This document shows, one piece after another, positions 24,624 through 34,660 of a DNA stretch of 64,000 nt (the stretch's first letter is position 1; every line of letters starts with the position of its first letter). The stretch is from positions 60,660,001 through 60,724,000 of the forward strand of contig NC_080588.1 in NCBI RefSeq assembly GCF_029962835.1. Reading direction: 5' to 3'. A model generated the notes under the pieces. The model was not told the DNA's origin. It saw nothing but the letters and a program-made list of their open reading frames with translations, and did not search any database. Position numbers and translations under genes: made by a program. This DNA comes from Magnolia sinica (Eukaryota > Streptophyta > Magnoliopsida > Magnoliales > Magnoliaceae).

Positions 24624-25250
24624 TCATCCTTCATTTCTCATTTGAACCTCTTGACCATTGGTCTCGTCTTCATAGGTTTTAAAGGCAGAATGATCATTGC
24701 ATACATGGACTGTGGCACCTGTATCGTACCACCAACCAGGAATTTTCTCTTGAACTAGGTTCACTTCTGTGACCATGGGTACGATTTCATCGTCTACTGC
24801 ATTAGCCTCTTTCTTAGGCTTTTTTCGATCCCTACAGACTCGAGTGACATGCTCGGTCTTGCCGTAGACATAGTAAGCTCCCATAGGTTTGTCATTTTCC
24901 TTCTTTTGGGTTTTCTTGAATTTCCCTTGATCTTTGTTAGGTTTAAGGGAATCAGCTTTCTCATATAAATTATTTTGAAATGGTCGTTCTACTGCGTTCA
25001 CTTTGGATGAGGATGCACCATTAGCATCATCCTTTTTGTCTCGGTTACGGGATTCTTCTTCAATTCAAAGATGCTTTTGGATTTGTTTCAGGGTAAACTC
25101 ATCGGATTTATGCAGTAGTTTTTTCTTGTAGTCTTTCCAGCTTGGAGGCAATTTTGCGATTTTGTTTATAATAAGTTGCAGTTCTTGGATTGGGGCAAGC
25201 AGCGGTAGATTGACTACCATTGTGAAGTCCAAATACCTATCGCACCGCAA
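24624..25250 (-). pseudogene. copia-3 gag remnant and protease
   Basis: The gag part begins abruptly (YLDFTMVVN...KLPPSWKDYKKKLLHKSDEF) and matches the middle of copia gag. A TGA interrupts HL*IEEE at about 25062. The zinc-knuckle region reads YYVYGKTEHVTRVCRDRKK, in which the first two cysteines are tyrosine. The protease motif WWYDTGATVHVC is intact. The N-terminal gag half is missing because LTR sequence starts right after 25234. Confidence 0.82.
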
Positions 25251-25588
25251 TCACACCGGTTCGCGTAAGATCGCAAGTACAAAGTGCGTCATCTAGTGCC
25301 ACTACAGCCACACTGCCCATGACCTCGCCCACGCCCGAGCACGCGCACGCGTGCGTGCGTGCGTTCCAGTGCATACCAAGTATCACCTCATCCAAAAACT
25401 CAAAGTAAAAATACTCTTCACAAGATCTCATATAAACCACACAACTTTTCTTTACATTTCCAATGTGGGACTAAGCACACACACCGCACTTTTTAATTCA
25501 AAATTTTTAAAAAGCGTTTCGGCGGGAAATTCTCGAAAATTTGAAAATTTTGAATTTTCATTTTTTCAAAAACCACTGATTTTTAACA
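25234..25588 (-). repeat. copia-3 right (5') LTR, truncated on its inner side
   Basis: This matches 20790-21203 and ends in TTTTTAACA at 25588. Inside it a CACGCGTGCGTGCG alternating run occurs (about 25340-25362). No primer-binding site follows. The next recognisable sequence is mid-gag. Confidence 0.8.
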
Positions 25589-25589
25589 A

Positions 25590-26235
25590 TTCCACTATCA
25601 CAGGTCGAACCGAGTCAAGCTTGGCACGACTTGGCTCAACCAATTGCTAACCCCCAGCTCGAACTTGGTTCAATCCTTGAACTTAACCAGCCAGCTCGAC
25701 TCGATTTGGTCAGCAGCTCGGGCAAGTTCTAGCTGAGTTCAAGCCTCTGAGGCATTTTCTCAAACACATATAGCACATCTTCAAATTTTAATATAATGCA
25801 AAATAGTAATAGCAGCATATGGGGCAGGCAACATCAAAATCATGATTTGAGGGTAGGTTTATAATATGAAGTTTGTTTTTTTTGTAGTGATTTGTTTCAT
25901 ATCCGTTCCTTCCTTACTACTAGCTAATCCCGTGGAGAATGTATGCACACGAAACAGCACTTCATTGAGTCATTTCATCAAACACTTGGCGAGCAACATT
26001 AATATCAAAATAACCAAGTCACCAAGTCGATTGGAGTTGAGGTTCAATCCAAGTTGAGTTGAGCTCGGGCAAGCTCAAACTCGGCCCACCCGAGCTCGAC
26101 TCGGCCCGAAGTTTTTTCAAGCTCAAAAAATCAGCTGGACTCAGCTCGTAGTTTCAAACGGAGTCAAATCAGCTTTTTTGAGTCGAGTCAAGCGAGCTAA
26201 CCGAGCTAACTCGGTTCGTGTGCAGCTCTTGTGTC
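25590..26235. mobile_element. hAT-like remnant
   Basis: The right edge reads CTCGGTTCGTGTGCAGCTCTT, resembling a hAT terminus (reverse AAGAGCTGCACACGAACCG), with many CGAGCTCGACTCGG-type motifs on both sides. The left edge (ACAGGTCGAACCGAGTC) looks like a decayed partner. No target duplication could be assigned. A 63-codon frame at 25866 with a hydrophobic start is likely chance. Confidence 0.4.
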
Positions 26236-27175
26236 CATGTGGCAAGGGGCATGCAAATCAGGACATCCCATCTAGTAAGGACTACTTTGGACGGCCCATA
26301 GTTCAAAAACTACCCTCATGGTACAATCCTCATCACTCTTTCAGTGGCTTCAAACTGACAATCCAAAATAAATGATTGTCCAGTCGATCACCCAGTAGGA
26401 CCCACTGGATGAACGCTCCTGATTCACACACCTTCCCTGCCACACCATATCACATCACGGTCCCAAAATTCAAATCACATGATAATCAAATATAAGGTCA
26501 CTCAATTGCTAATCCAGTCACCAAAGGTAAAGATGACATTAAATCAACTGTTCCAAGTTATCATAACGCAAAAATCCTCCATCTGGCCAAAGAGTGTTAA
26601 ACAATCCTCCCAATGACATGGATGATCTTCACCCCTCTTTTTATGGATATGTAAACAAGACCACCTCAGATGAAGGGTTATGAAGGCAAGGGAGATGGAG
26701 ATACTACAAAACTACAACATCAGAATGCAGAATGCAGACACACCCACCCAAAGAGACTGCACATATAATACACATACACACTGTCATCAGAAGTGAATGC
26801 TATGAGGTTTGATAATACGCCCACAGGCACCTCTACATGTGGCCACACGCCCCGCGCGTGTGGGACCAACCGCCAAGCTTTACAAACAGGCGTGGACCAC
26901 TGTGTAGATGAGCTGGCCCAAGGATCAGGCCGGTCCGCTTACTCAATGGGCCATGTGCACTCATTGGCCAGTTGCAACTTTTAAACTACATATCATTTAC
27001 GTACCTGCGTGACCCACCTGGCGAATCTACTGTGGGGCCAGCTCACATTTGAATGGCTCAGAGATCTCCCACACGTACAGTGCATGTGTGGCGGCGAGTA
27101 GAGATGCATGTAGGCTAGCCAAAGCTCAATGCTCTAAGCAATCAGATGGGCCTTAAAATGGCCAAACTCCGGGTT
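26236..27175. other. 3' flank of the GH43 gene
   Basis: No second coding region is visible. This sequence follows the GH43 stop on the minus strand, so it should contain the 3' UTR and polyadenylation region. I could not place a confident signal. Confidence 0.4.
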
Positions 27176-28024
27176 TTAGGCTCTTTTCCATCCATCTGGT
27201 AGCCTCCACTTTCTGTGCCAGTAAATGGACACTCTAGACCACAATGGGAACCCAAAATTGTACTCCAGCGGCTCATCAGCTGCGCCGCCAACGGTCAACG
27301 GCAACCATACATATCTTGAGTCCCTCAGCTCCGCTGGGTTCCACCGATCTGCCATAAATATGAAAGAATCAGGAATCCCCGGCAGCGGCACCACGAACGT
27401 GCTCTGTGAAAAGAATGTCGTTGCTCTGAAGACCTTGTTCCCCCCTATACAAGGATTCCCCATCGTCTCCCATGGCCCCATGATTGACTCTGCCGCATGG
27501 GCCAATGCCTCATTTGGGGCCCACCCCGTGCACCCTGAAGTGATCATGTAATAAGTCCCTTGGTGCTTGAAAATGGCAGGGGCCTCCCGATGTTGCCCCA
27601 CCAAAATCCTCTTCATAACATGAGTAACATCAAGATAATCGTCCGTGAGTGGGCCAATGTGGAGTTCGCTATTGTCCTCGGAAGAATAGATGAGGTAGGC
27701 CTTGCCGTCGTCATCTTTGAAGACAGTCATGTCCCTACTGTCGAACCCATGCGGGCGTTGGCTGTAGAGATACTTGAACGGCCCCGTGGGTGAATCGCTG
27801 ACAGCTACCCCTGCAGAGGCTTTTGTGTAGTTAACATCGTCAATGTGCATCCACATTACGTATTGGTTTGTCCTGTCGTTGTGGATCACCTTAGGCCTCT
27901 CGAGCACATTGGACTTGTACAGGTCGTGGGTGACGTTCGTCTCCTCCCCTGACAGCACGATACCCTCATGAAACCACGTCCACAGGTCCTTGGAAGAATA
28001 GCAACTAACACCAATAATGTCAAC
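27176..28024 (-). CDS. GH43: GH43 family exo-beta-1,3-galactosidase-like protein, C-terminal exon
   Basis: This is the last coding exon of a plant GH43 protein. It opens after a CCCCAG acceptor with GTTGACATT (VDIIGVSCYSSKDLWTW) and runs open to a TAA. Joined to exon 45588-46133 the protein has 465 residues. The five-bladed propeller core includes GFDSRDMTVF (Asp about residue 280, the GH43 pKa-modulating aspartate position) and GQHREAPAIF (Glu about 330, the general-acid position). Next come YMITSGCTGWAPNEA, a block typical of the plant/GH43_24 proteins, and the closing WSRVSIYWHRKWRLP. The Arabidopsis relatives At3g49880 and At5g67540 are Golgi enzymes that trim beta-1,3-galactan of arabinogalactan proteins. 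Function here is inferred from that family. No stops or frameshifts are seen. Confidence 0.93.
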   Translation of the reverse strand, partial: VDIIGVSCYSSKDLWTWFHEGIVLSGEETNVTHDLYKSNVLERPKVIHNDRTNQYVMWMHIDDVNYTKASAGVAVSDSPTGPFKYLYSQRPHGFDSRDMTVFKDDDGKAYLIYSSEDNSELHIGPLTDDYLDVTHVMKRILVGQHREAPAIFKHQGTYYMITSGCTGWAPNEALAHAAESIMGPWETMGNPCIGGNKVFRATTFFSQSTFVVPLPGIPDSFIFMADRWNPAELRDSRYVWLPLTVGGAADEPLEYNFGFPLWSRVSIYWHRKWRLPDGWKRA

Positions 28025-28045
28025 CTGGGGCAAGAAGAGCAGCAT

Positions 28046-30080
28046 TCATCAGTCAAAATGTACAGATATTGGTCGCGTTTGGATGCTCTATCGAATTAGA
28101 TTGCAACTATAAGTTCAGATGAAGCAGAAATGACCAAATTGCAGTTGGCTTAGTATTTATGTCGACAGTTATACGTTACTTTTCAAGTCAGACGGAGATG
28201 ACTCACCATTTCCTCTCTATCACACTAATTATTGTGATTCAATTGAATTCATAGAGCATCCAAACGCTTCCAATTTCCAAGGGTCGATATGTTTTGGATG
28301 GAGAGAATCCAAGATGTGGACATGGAAAATCCCTAACGAATCATACTCGGCAAATGGAAAAAACACTTATAAAATCAATGCATGCTAGAGGACAACGATG
28401 CAACACGCCCATCAGGGGAAGCTTGGAGTTACAAGAGTCCCCCAAAGATTTTTATTTTATTAAGCCCTCATTCTTTTCTCTTCATTTTCTAAGAGATGAG
28501 TTTATTGTGCAGATAGCTCACTTTAGCCTCTTTCAACTACCATATGATCAGCAGCTGAGATTTTAGGAGTGATGAAATATACCTACTTGGGACACAAGGG
28601 GTTTACACAATAAGAACATATTTATTGTGACGACATTTATAGCGGTAATCCAATTAAAATATTTTTACTATATTTTCAGCCTCGAGCATACTTCGAAAAA
28701 ATAAAAATAAAAATAAAAATAAACAGTCTTGAGTTTTCTAAATTGCCGCGATGATTAAAAAAAGGGGACCACTAAAGGACAATTGCATTAAACAACCGAA
28801 GCGAACAGCACATGGTAGCAATGGACCGGGATAGGACAGGACTGGGGTTGGCCCTAGTCCCTTGACCCCGGACCTTGGACCTAATCAGGCTAAAAATCCG
28901 TTGGCCCTGGCTGTACAAGGCAGGACTATGCCAGGGCTGGCCCTGGAAGGAAAAGAGTGAAATGATCTAAGGTTTGAACTAGTCCAATCTAAGAACTTTT
29001 GAGGATATAAGCTGAGCGATCCTAAAAATTTAATAGAGGCGTGCTTCTGAAAAATGGTATCCAAGAACTTTCTTTACAAAAGCATTGATCAGATATAAAA
29101 TGGATTGATGCAGCCTTCACCCCAATGTATCAAACCTTTCATACCGCTAGACAAAAATAGTTGTAGCTAATGAACTAAAATCTTTGTAAGGAACTATGAC
29201 CTGTAATTTCATCCCAGTGCTAATGAACTAAAATCTTCGTAAGGAAACCTGTAATTTCATCCTTGCATTCATGATATCCTGAGGTAACCGCAATTTACAG
29301 TTTTACACCTGCCCTGCTTCAATGGGATAAAGCATTTCAATTCCCAAAAATGGAAAATGGGTCTATGCTTCGGTCCCCAGGATTGAAAATAGGTGTGTAT
29401 GAAGAGGTGCTATACAACGATCCGACCAGAGGTTGTCCAGTACATTCAGGGTTTCAGTTTGTACGAGGGCAAGTGGGGACAACGGTTCATTGATCCAAAC
29501 GGTTGATAGTATGGGCTCCACAGCAATGGCTTATGCACCAAAAATAACCCCCAGATTGAAAGAATCCCAAATTTCCAATAAGTTGTTAGCATATAGAAGG
29601 TTAAGAAAGAAAATACAGCAACAGTTTGCAAGAAAGGCCAAATACTGTAGATAGGATCTTACAATCACATGACCCATCCATGGCAAGGATCTTTTTTTTT
29701 TTTTTTTTGAAGACACAGGGTGTCCCCACCTCATTTTTGAAGTAAGACTAATCCCAGCAGATACAGGCAATGACCCACAACCACGAGGATCTTTGTGTCA
29801 ATCATTTGCACAACTGAACCATGCGACCACTTGTACAAACTCAAAATCCAAATGATTCTACACAACACTTCAGCCCAATCATTGTCTATTACCTCGTGTA
29901 TAAAATAGCACAATTCTGTGCTATTTCAGTTCCCAAAATAGAAAATTGGTGAATGCACATCGATCAGGGGGTTGTAAATATCAGCTTACTATATTAATTC
30001 AGGAAATAACATGAAACTAATTCAAAAGAGGAAATTTATATATCAAGTCATGTTTTTCTCATGTGTACAAGCCTAGGTTT
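28046..30080. other. Intron sequence without identified elements
   Basis: No coding domain. It includes an AAATAAA run (about 28700-28720), a GGCCCTGG-rich patch at 28840-28950 that may be a decayed transposon end, and a T-run at 29693-29709. Confidence 0.35.
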
Positions 30081-30090
30081 AGAAGACAAG

Positions 30091-30190
30091 TGTGTGTGTG
30101 TGTGTGTGCGCGCGCGTGCGCGCATGTCTATACATACATACATACGTACATACATATATGTGTGTGCGCGTGCGTGCGTGTGTGTGTGTG
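30091..30190. repeat. Compound GT/CG/AC/AT microsatellite
   Basis: Runs of GT, CG, CATA and GT alternate, then lead directly into ACTATGAGGTCGAGCTCTGTGGGCCC, the start of a sequence related to the MITE at 11194. The alternating purine-pyrimidine pattern could adopt Z-DNA. Confidence 0.9.
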
Positions 30191-30460
30191 GTACTATGAG
30201 GTCGAGCTCTGTGGGCCCACCATGATGTGTGATGGACATCTAGGTCCCCTCTAAGTTGTGGGATGTCCAACACATTCAGGGTTTTGGAATGGCCTAAAAA
30301 TTGGTGTCACATCCAAGAGGGACACACAATGGTTGGGCTAACATAGTGGAAACCCTCGGGGCCGTTGATTTGCCTCTCACTTTGCTATGGCCCACCAAAT
30401 TTTTGGATCAGGCCGAAAAGTTTGCCATGAGGGTTTCATGAGGTGATCATCTGATGTAAG

Positions 30461-31047
30461 ACAATTAACCATTTGCTCTAAAAGCTCGAACTGATAAAGC
30501 ATGGCGAATCAATCCATTTATCTCATAACGAATGCCCTACATCTCAAGGGTTAGGACCTCGGTCGACCCCCCTCGTGGGCCCCACTTCACATGGGTTCTG
30601 CTTCACACGAGCCACCCGCCTCATAGGGGTCGCCCACCCCGGGTGTGCCCCTGCATCCCATAGGTCACCCCACTCGAGCTTGGTGTGAAAATGACCCTAC
30701 ATTAATCACACCCGGTGAGGAGTCTCGAACATAAGCATTAATCACTTCTGGTGAGGAGTCTCGAACACAAGATATCCCGCTCTGATACCACTTTAACACA
30801 GGACAATTAACCATTTGCTCTAAAAACTCAAACCGATAGAGCATGGCGAATCAATCCCTTTAGCTCATAGCCCAAGCCCCACATCTTATGAGTTAGGACC
30901 TCGGCCGAACCCCCCTTGTAGGCCCCACTTCACATGGGTTCTGCTTCACACGAGCCACCCGCCTTGTACGGGCCGCCCACCCCAAGTGTGCCCCTACATC
31001 CCATAAGCCACCCCACTAGAGCCCAGTGTGAAAATGCCTATGCATTA
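30461..31047. repeat. Imperfect tandem duplication, period 342 bp
   Basis: The units start at 30461 and 30803 with ACAATTAACCATTTGCTCTA and share AGCATGGCGAATCAATCC, TTAGGACCTCGG, CCCACTTCACATGGG and CGAGCCACCCGCC. The second copy is cut short near 31047 by a GT/GA microsatellite. Phrases such as CTCTGATACCAC are common in plant repeats. No coding. Confidence 0.8.
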
Positions 31048-31053
31048 TCATCT

Positions 31054-31055
<2 letters not shown>

Positions 31056-31090
<35 letters not shown>

Positions 31091-31092
31091 AG
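31056..31092. repeat. (GT)n(GA)n microsatellite at the left foot of a hairpin element
   Basis: TGTGTGTGTGTG passes to AGAGAGAGAGAG directly before ATGCTCACCTGCGCACC. The mirror arrangement (CT)n(GT)n follows the right foot at 31441-31491. Confidence 0.9.
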
Positions 31093-31436
31093 ATGCTCAC
31101 CTGCGCACCTTCTTAAGTGAGAACTCATGCATACCTTTCCACACGTGTCATGGGTATACAATCCGAACGGTCTACATGATGCGGCACCCCATGAAATCTC
31201 CAAGGCCCAAATTTTAGCCTAATCCAAAACTCTATTGGACCATAGCAAAGGAAGAGGCAAATCAATGGAGGATTACTATTTCTGTTTGTTATGGTCCACC
31301 AAAGTTTTAGACCAATCTAAAATTTAGACCATGAGGGTTTCATGGGGTGCCGCATCACGTGGACTATTCGGATTTTGTGCCCATGACATTGTGGAAAGGT
31401 GTGCATGAGTTCTCACCTAAGAAGGTGCACTGGTGA

Positions 31437-31444
<8 letters not shown>
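31092..31444. mobile_element. Near-full-length foldback (palindromic) MITE
   Basis: The left half (AGATGCTCACCTGCGCACC...ACTCATGCATACC) and right half (...TGTGCATGAGTTCTCACC...GTGAGCATCT) are reverse complements with few mismatches across about 170 bp each, meeting near 31265-31275. Transcribed, it would form one long hairpin. There is no coding capacity. Both feet end in dinucleotide repeats. Confidence 0.8.
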
Positions 31445-31490
<46 letters not shown>

Positions 31491-31491
31491 A
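31441..31491. repeat. (CT)n(GT)n microsatellite
   Basis: A long CT run passes to GTGTGTGTGT. It is the inverse of the repeat at the other foot of the hairpin element. Confidence 0.95.
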
Positions 31492-31504
31492 GGGAAACGA
31501 TACT

Positions 31505-31985
31505 ATGAGGTCCACCTCATGGGAACTTCCCATGAGGTCAAGTTGTGTGGGCCCCATCGAGATGTGTGTCGAATATCTACCCCATCAGTCAGATGCACCA
31601 TTCCATGGTGAGCCACAAGCTTAAAAATCAAATCAATCCATGACTTGGGTGGGCCACACCACATACAACAGTTGAGAGGGGTTACCCTCCCATTTAAACA
31701 TTCATAATCATTTATTGGGCCCACCGAGATGTGGTTCACAAATCCAGCCCATCCATTGTGTGTGTCCCACTTGGATGAGGGATCAAACCAAGTTTAAGCC
31801 GCATCCAAAACTCATGTGGGCCCCACCAAGTGATTTTATATGTTTTAGGCATGTCTTCACATTGTTTTAGATGGTATGGCCCACCTTAGTTCCGTATACA
31901 ACTGATTTTTGGGATATCCCACAACTTAAAGGGGACCCATCAAATGCACGGTGTTGATGTTCAACACACATCACAGTGGGGGGTG
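31505..31985. mobile_element. MITE related to the copy at 11194-11728
   Basis: It starts ACCTCATGGGAACTTCCC, then GTGTGGGCCCC, CACCATTCCATGGTG, GAGATGTGGTTCACAAATCC and GGATATCCCACAAC in the same order as at 11194-11728. It ends ATCACAGTGGG in a GT run, so the last part of the right terminal repeat is lost. Confidence 0.75.
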
Positions 31986-32039
31986 TGTGTGTGTGTGTGT
32001 GTGTTTGTGTGTGTGTGTAACAATGCTCTCTCAAGAATC

Positions 32040-32347
32040 GGTTCTCATTGGAACTTCGTGAGAACTTTCGACACATTGTGGGCATAAAATCCGGACAGTT
32101 CACTAGATGAGTCACCTTATAAAACCCCTAGGGCTAACTTTTTGGCCTTATCCAAAAAACTGGTGAGCCGTAACAAAGTGAGAGGTAAATCAAAGGGCCA
32201 AGGGGTTTCCACTTTGCTATGGTCCACCAGATTTATGGATCAGGCCAAAAAAATTTCCCTTGGTGTCATGAGGTGACACATCCAGTGGACTATCCGAATT
32301 TTATGCCCACATCACATGCCGAAAGTTCTCACGAAGTTCCCATGAGA

Positions 32348-32350
<3 letters not shown>
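32040..32350. mobile_element. Second foldback MITE between microsatellites
   Basis: The ends GGTTCTCATTGGAACTTCG (left) and CGAAGTTCCCATGAGAACC (right) are inverted copies. The complementarity runs inward for about 110 bp (TTTCGACA/TGCCGAAA, GGGCATAAAATCCGGA). A (GT)n tract lies left of it and (CT)n(TA)n(GT)n lies right. Confidence 0.75.
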
Positions 32351-32400
<50 letters not shown>

Positions 32401-32437
32401 ATATATATATATATATATCAGTGTGTGTGTGTGTGTA
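32351..32437. repeat. (CT)n(TA)n(GT)n compound microsatellite
   Basis: Three dinucleotide tracts lie in direct succession after the hairpin element. A shorter related tract (CT then CA/CG) precedes the duplicate segment at 39261-39309. Confidence 0.95.
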
Positions 32438-32945
32438 AGATGTATCAGCAAAACAAACTGATACTCTCTTTTTTTTCCAACACGCACTCACACCACAAAG
32501 GGTGCTCGAACGCATGATCTCATGTTGAAACTCTTGTGAGTCTGTCACTAAGCCATAGGGTCACAGGCAAACAAATAGATACTCATGCATGCAAGGAATT
32601 CCAATTAACTAAGAAAATAGCATGATAATGAGAAGGACCACAAGGCTGAAATGGCTCCAACACATCTCTACTCAAGTAAAAGAAGCATCGAGCTGTGATG
32701 CTTTGGTGGGTCATTTCCAAATTGACCTAAATGCCTCATTAGCAAGTGGTCAACGTATCCTTCAATAAATCCAAGGAATAACAAAAAAAAAAAAAAAAAA
32801 CACTTCCATCGTCAGTACCATGAAAAGACTTGATAGTTAGTGAAACTTTGGTGTAAACACTGTCCTTTCCGTATGCTAGTCCACTTCCAAGTGGATTTCC
32901 TTTCTCGAAGAACAAGATATATCTTTGCCAATAAAGAACATGTGT
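32431..32945. repeat. Duplicated intron segment, copy 1
   Basis: Apart from its SINE, this matches 39308-39703 almost throughout: GCATGCAAGGAATTCCAATT, GATAATGAGAAGGACC, TTTGGTGGGTCATTTCC, TCCTTCAATAAATCCAAGG, an A-run, and ATAAGATATATCTTT-like sequence. Similarity stops at about AAAGAACATG. Confidence 0.85.
32467..32568 (-). mobile_element. tRNA-derived SINE, minus strand, with target duplication
   Basis: On the minus strand it reads TGGCTTAGTGACAGACTC (A-box-like), then GCGTTCGAGCACCC (B-box-like), and ends in an A-run (T-run at 32469-32476). The flanks AAACAAACTGATACTC (32451-32466) and AAACAAATAGATACTC (32569-32584) form a 16-bp duplication with two changes. The duplicate intron segment at 39308 has a single copy of this site and no SINE. 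Confidence 0.85.
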
Positions 32946-33224
32946 CACCCAATTTTAGGCCTATAGATAAAAAACTAGCCCCATCCGTAATTCAGGTGGG
33001 CCATACCAAGAGAAAGAGTTAGGAGGGGAACACCAACCCTTGATTTTTTACATGGTCCACCATGATGCGTACGTAGAGCTGTACACGAGCAGGCTAAGCT
33101 CGGGTACTCGACTCGGAATACTCGACTCGTCTGAGTTAGAGCCGAGTACGAGCGGGTTTCTAAGACTCGTTTAGATTACGAATCTAGAGGTACTCGACTC
33201 ATGTGCTCGACTCGGTACTCGACT

Positions 33225-33265
33225 CGTACCCGTATATATAAGCCCGCCCAAAAAAGAAACCCTAC
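33225..33265 (+). promoter_or_regulatory. Probable hAT promoter TATA box
   Basis: The sequence CCGTATATATAAGCCCGCCC has a consensus TATATAA. It is followed about 100 bp later by an AAAA/CT-rich leader of the type often seen in plant 5' UTRs. The first coding ATG is 2.1 kb downstream and is preceded by the acceptor-like TTATTTTATAG at 35368-35378, so a leader intron is likely. Confidence 0.45.
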
Positions 33266-33352
33266 TCACCCAGTCACCCGTCATTTTCAAGCAGCGCCCG
33301 TTCGAAAACCTTCTTCCCTCCCAGCGGCCGTTCGAAAAAAAAAAAAAAAAAC

Positions 33353-33437
33353 CCTCTCTCTCTCTCTCTCTCCCTTTCGCAGCGCCCGTCCGGCCATCCC
33401 TCTTCTTCTCTCTCTCTCCCTCTCTCTCTCTCTCTCG
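33353..33437. repeat. CT-rich microsatellite in hAT leader
   Basis: Two CT runs, separated by a GC-richer insert, lie in the probable 5' UTR of the hAT transcript. Confidence 0.85.
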
Positions 33438-33702
33438 TCCGATGGTGCTAGACCCTGCGACCTGTCCGGTGCCCCTGTCCGGTGACGGAGCTCGTCCCTG
33501 CCAGGCTGCCACTCATCCGTCATCGCCCTGCCCTGCACGCAGCTGCCAGTCGTTCCTGCCCAGCTCACTCGGTGATGTGTGGGTTTGATTTTTTATTTTT
33601 AGAAATTGTTTAATATATGTTAATATAGAAGTTGTTTAATATAGTTTTGGGATTAACCTGATATTTGTGTTTTCCCTAAATATTCATTTCACTATGGTCC
33701 TA

Positions 33703-33799
33703 TGGATTCCCTAGAGGGGGTGGCTAACAATGAAGTGTGAACTGACAGTGGGTGTACTAATGGGCTAACCAGAAAAAATATAATAATAATAATAATAAT
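33703..33799 (+). mobile_element. SINE 3' fragment with (TAA)n tail, inside the hAT
   Basis: GATTCCCTAGAGGGGGTGGC, ACTGACAGTGGG and GGGCTAACC match the 3' half of the SINE at 44349-44505. The tail is a TAA repeat and not an A-run. The tRNA-like head is missing. Confidence 0.65.
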
Positions 33800-34474
33800 C
33801 CCAAATCCCAAGTATTGTCCCTGTACCAATGTCGGCGCAGACAGATGGTTATGAAGTCGATGCTGGAAAAGCTTTGTAGGCATCATGTTTATGCATGTGA
33901 TTTATCCACACCATCCATCTATTTTGCCAGCTCAATTTAGAACAGTTTAAATTTTTGGTGGATGACACTGCAGGAGAAGAGTGGTAATTAAAAACTTTTT
34001 GAAACCCAAAACGAATTTAGATTAGGTTAACATTTGTATTTTCACTTCATCTACTTATTGTGGTGTGGTCAATGGAGATTTGGATATTCTTCATTTTTTG
34101 ACTAACGCCTTAAAATGTGCTGGTAAAATAAAACACACTAGCAGGTTGATTGCTTGGAAAGCCTCTAACATGAATTGAGAAGCTAGGTGAGGCAGTGTGA
34201 TGTTTGTGGGAAATCCACACTTTCCATCCATTGATCATGTTAGGACAAACAAAAAAAATGATGCAAATCCAGAATCCAAGTGGGCTGCATGATAGAGGAT
34301 TGAACTTCCATTGTTGAAATATCAAGTGTTTCACTCAGCCATAACATCATATGACTTCCCAATGCATACTAGTATAAACATTGATCGTGAGAGGGTGGTA
34401 ATCGGAATCGCTAGACACATGTGAGAGGATGAACACCTTTTGAAACTTGGTGGGCCCCTCTGACATGTCGGATG

Positions 34475-34660
34475 GGCCAATTAATATAGAAATTGTTAAT
34501 ATGTTTATATATGTTAATATGTTGAAATTCTTAATATGTTAATATATGTTAATATGTTAAAATTGTTAATATATGTTAATATACGTTAATATAGAAATTG
34601 TTAATATAGAAATATGTTACTATAGAAATATGTTAATATAAAAATTATTAATATATTAAT
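34475..34660. repeat. TTAATATG minisatellite in hAT leader
   Basis: TTAATATGTTAATATATG-type units repeat many times with small variations (including GTTAATATAGAAA units). It is extremely AT-rich and lies between the probable promoter and the transposase start. Confidence 0.8.

Larger units (their letters stand above)
20404..25588 (-). mobile_element. Ty1/copia retrotransposon (copia-3), minus strand, rearranged
   Basis: The order in minus orientation is a truncated 5' LTR (about 25234-25588), gag remnant, protease, integrase, RT, RNase H, polypurine tract (21204-21215) and 3' LTR (from 21203 leftwards). The outer LTR ends match (TTTTTAACA on the plus strand at 21203 and 25588). The left limit near 20404 is uncertain. 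At the right LTR the inner part, primer-binding site and gag start are missing, so LTR runs straight into gag. Catalytic residues are mutated (see findings), so it is inactive. Confidence 0.85.

Noticed and set aside
25866..26057. 63-codon frame with a signal-peptide-like start (MKFVFFVVICFISVPSLLLA)
   Set aside because: It lies inside a hAT-like remnant, and its C-terminal half is transposon subterminal sequence. No mature domain or cysteine pattern follows.
33201..33485. 94-codon frame over CT-rich sequence (with an antisense Arg/Glu-rich frame)
   Set aside because: It is a translation of microsatellite and hAT subterminal repeats, low complexity in both directions.
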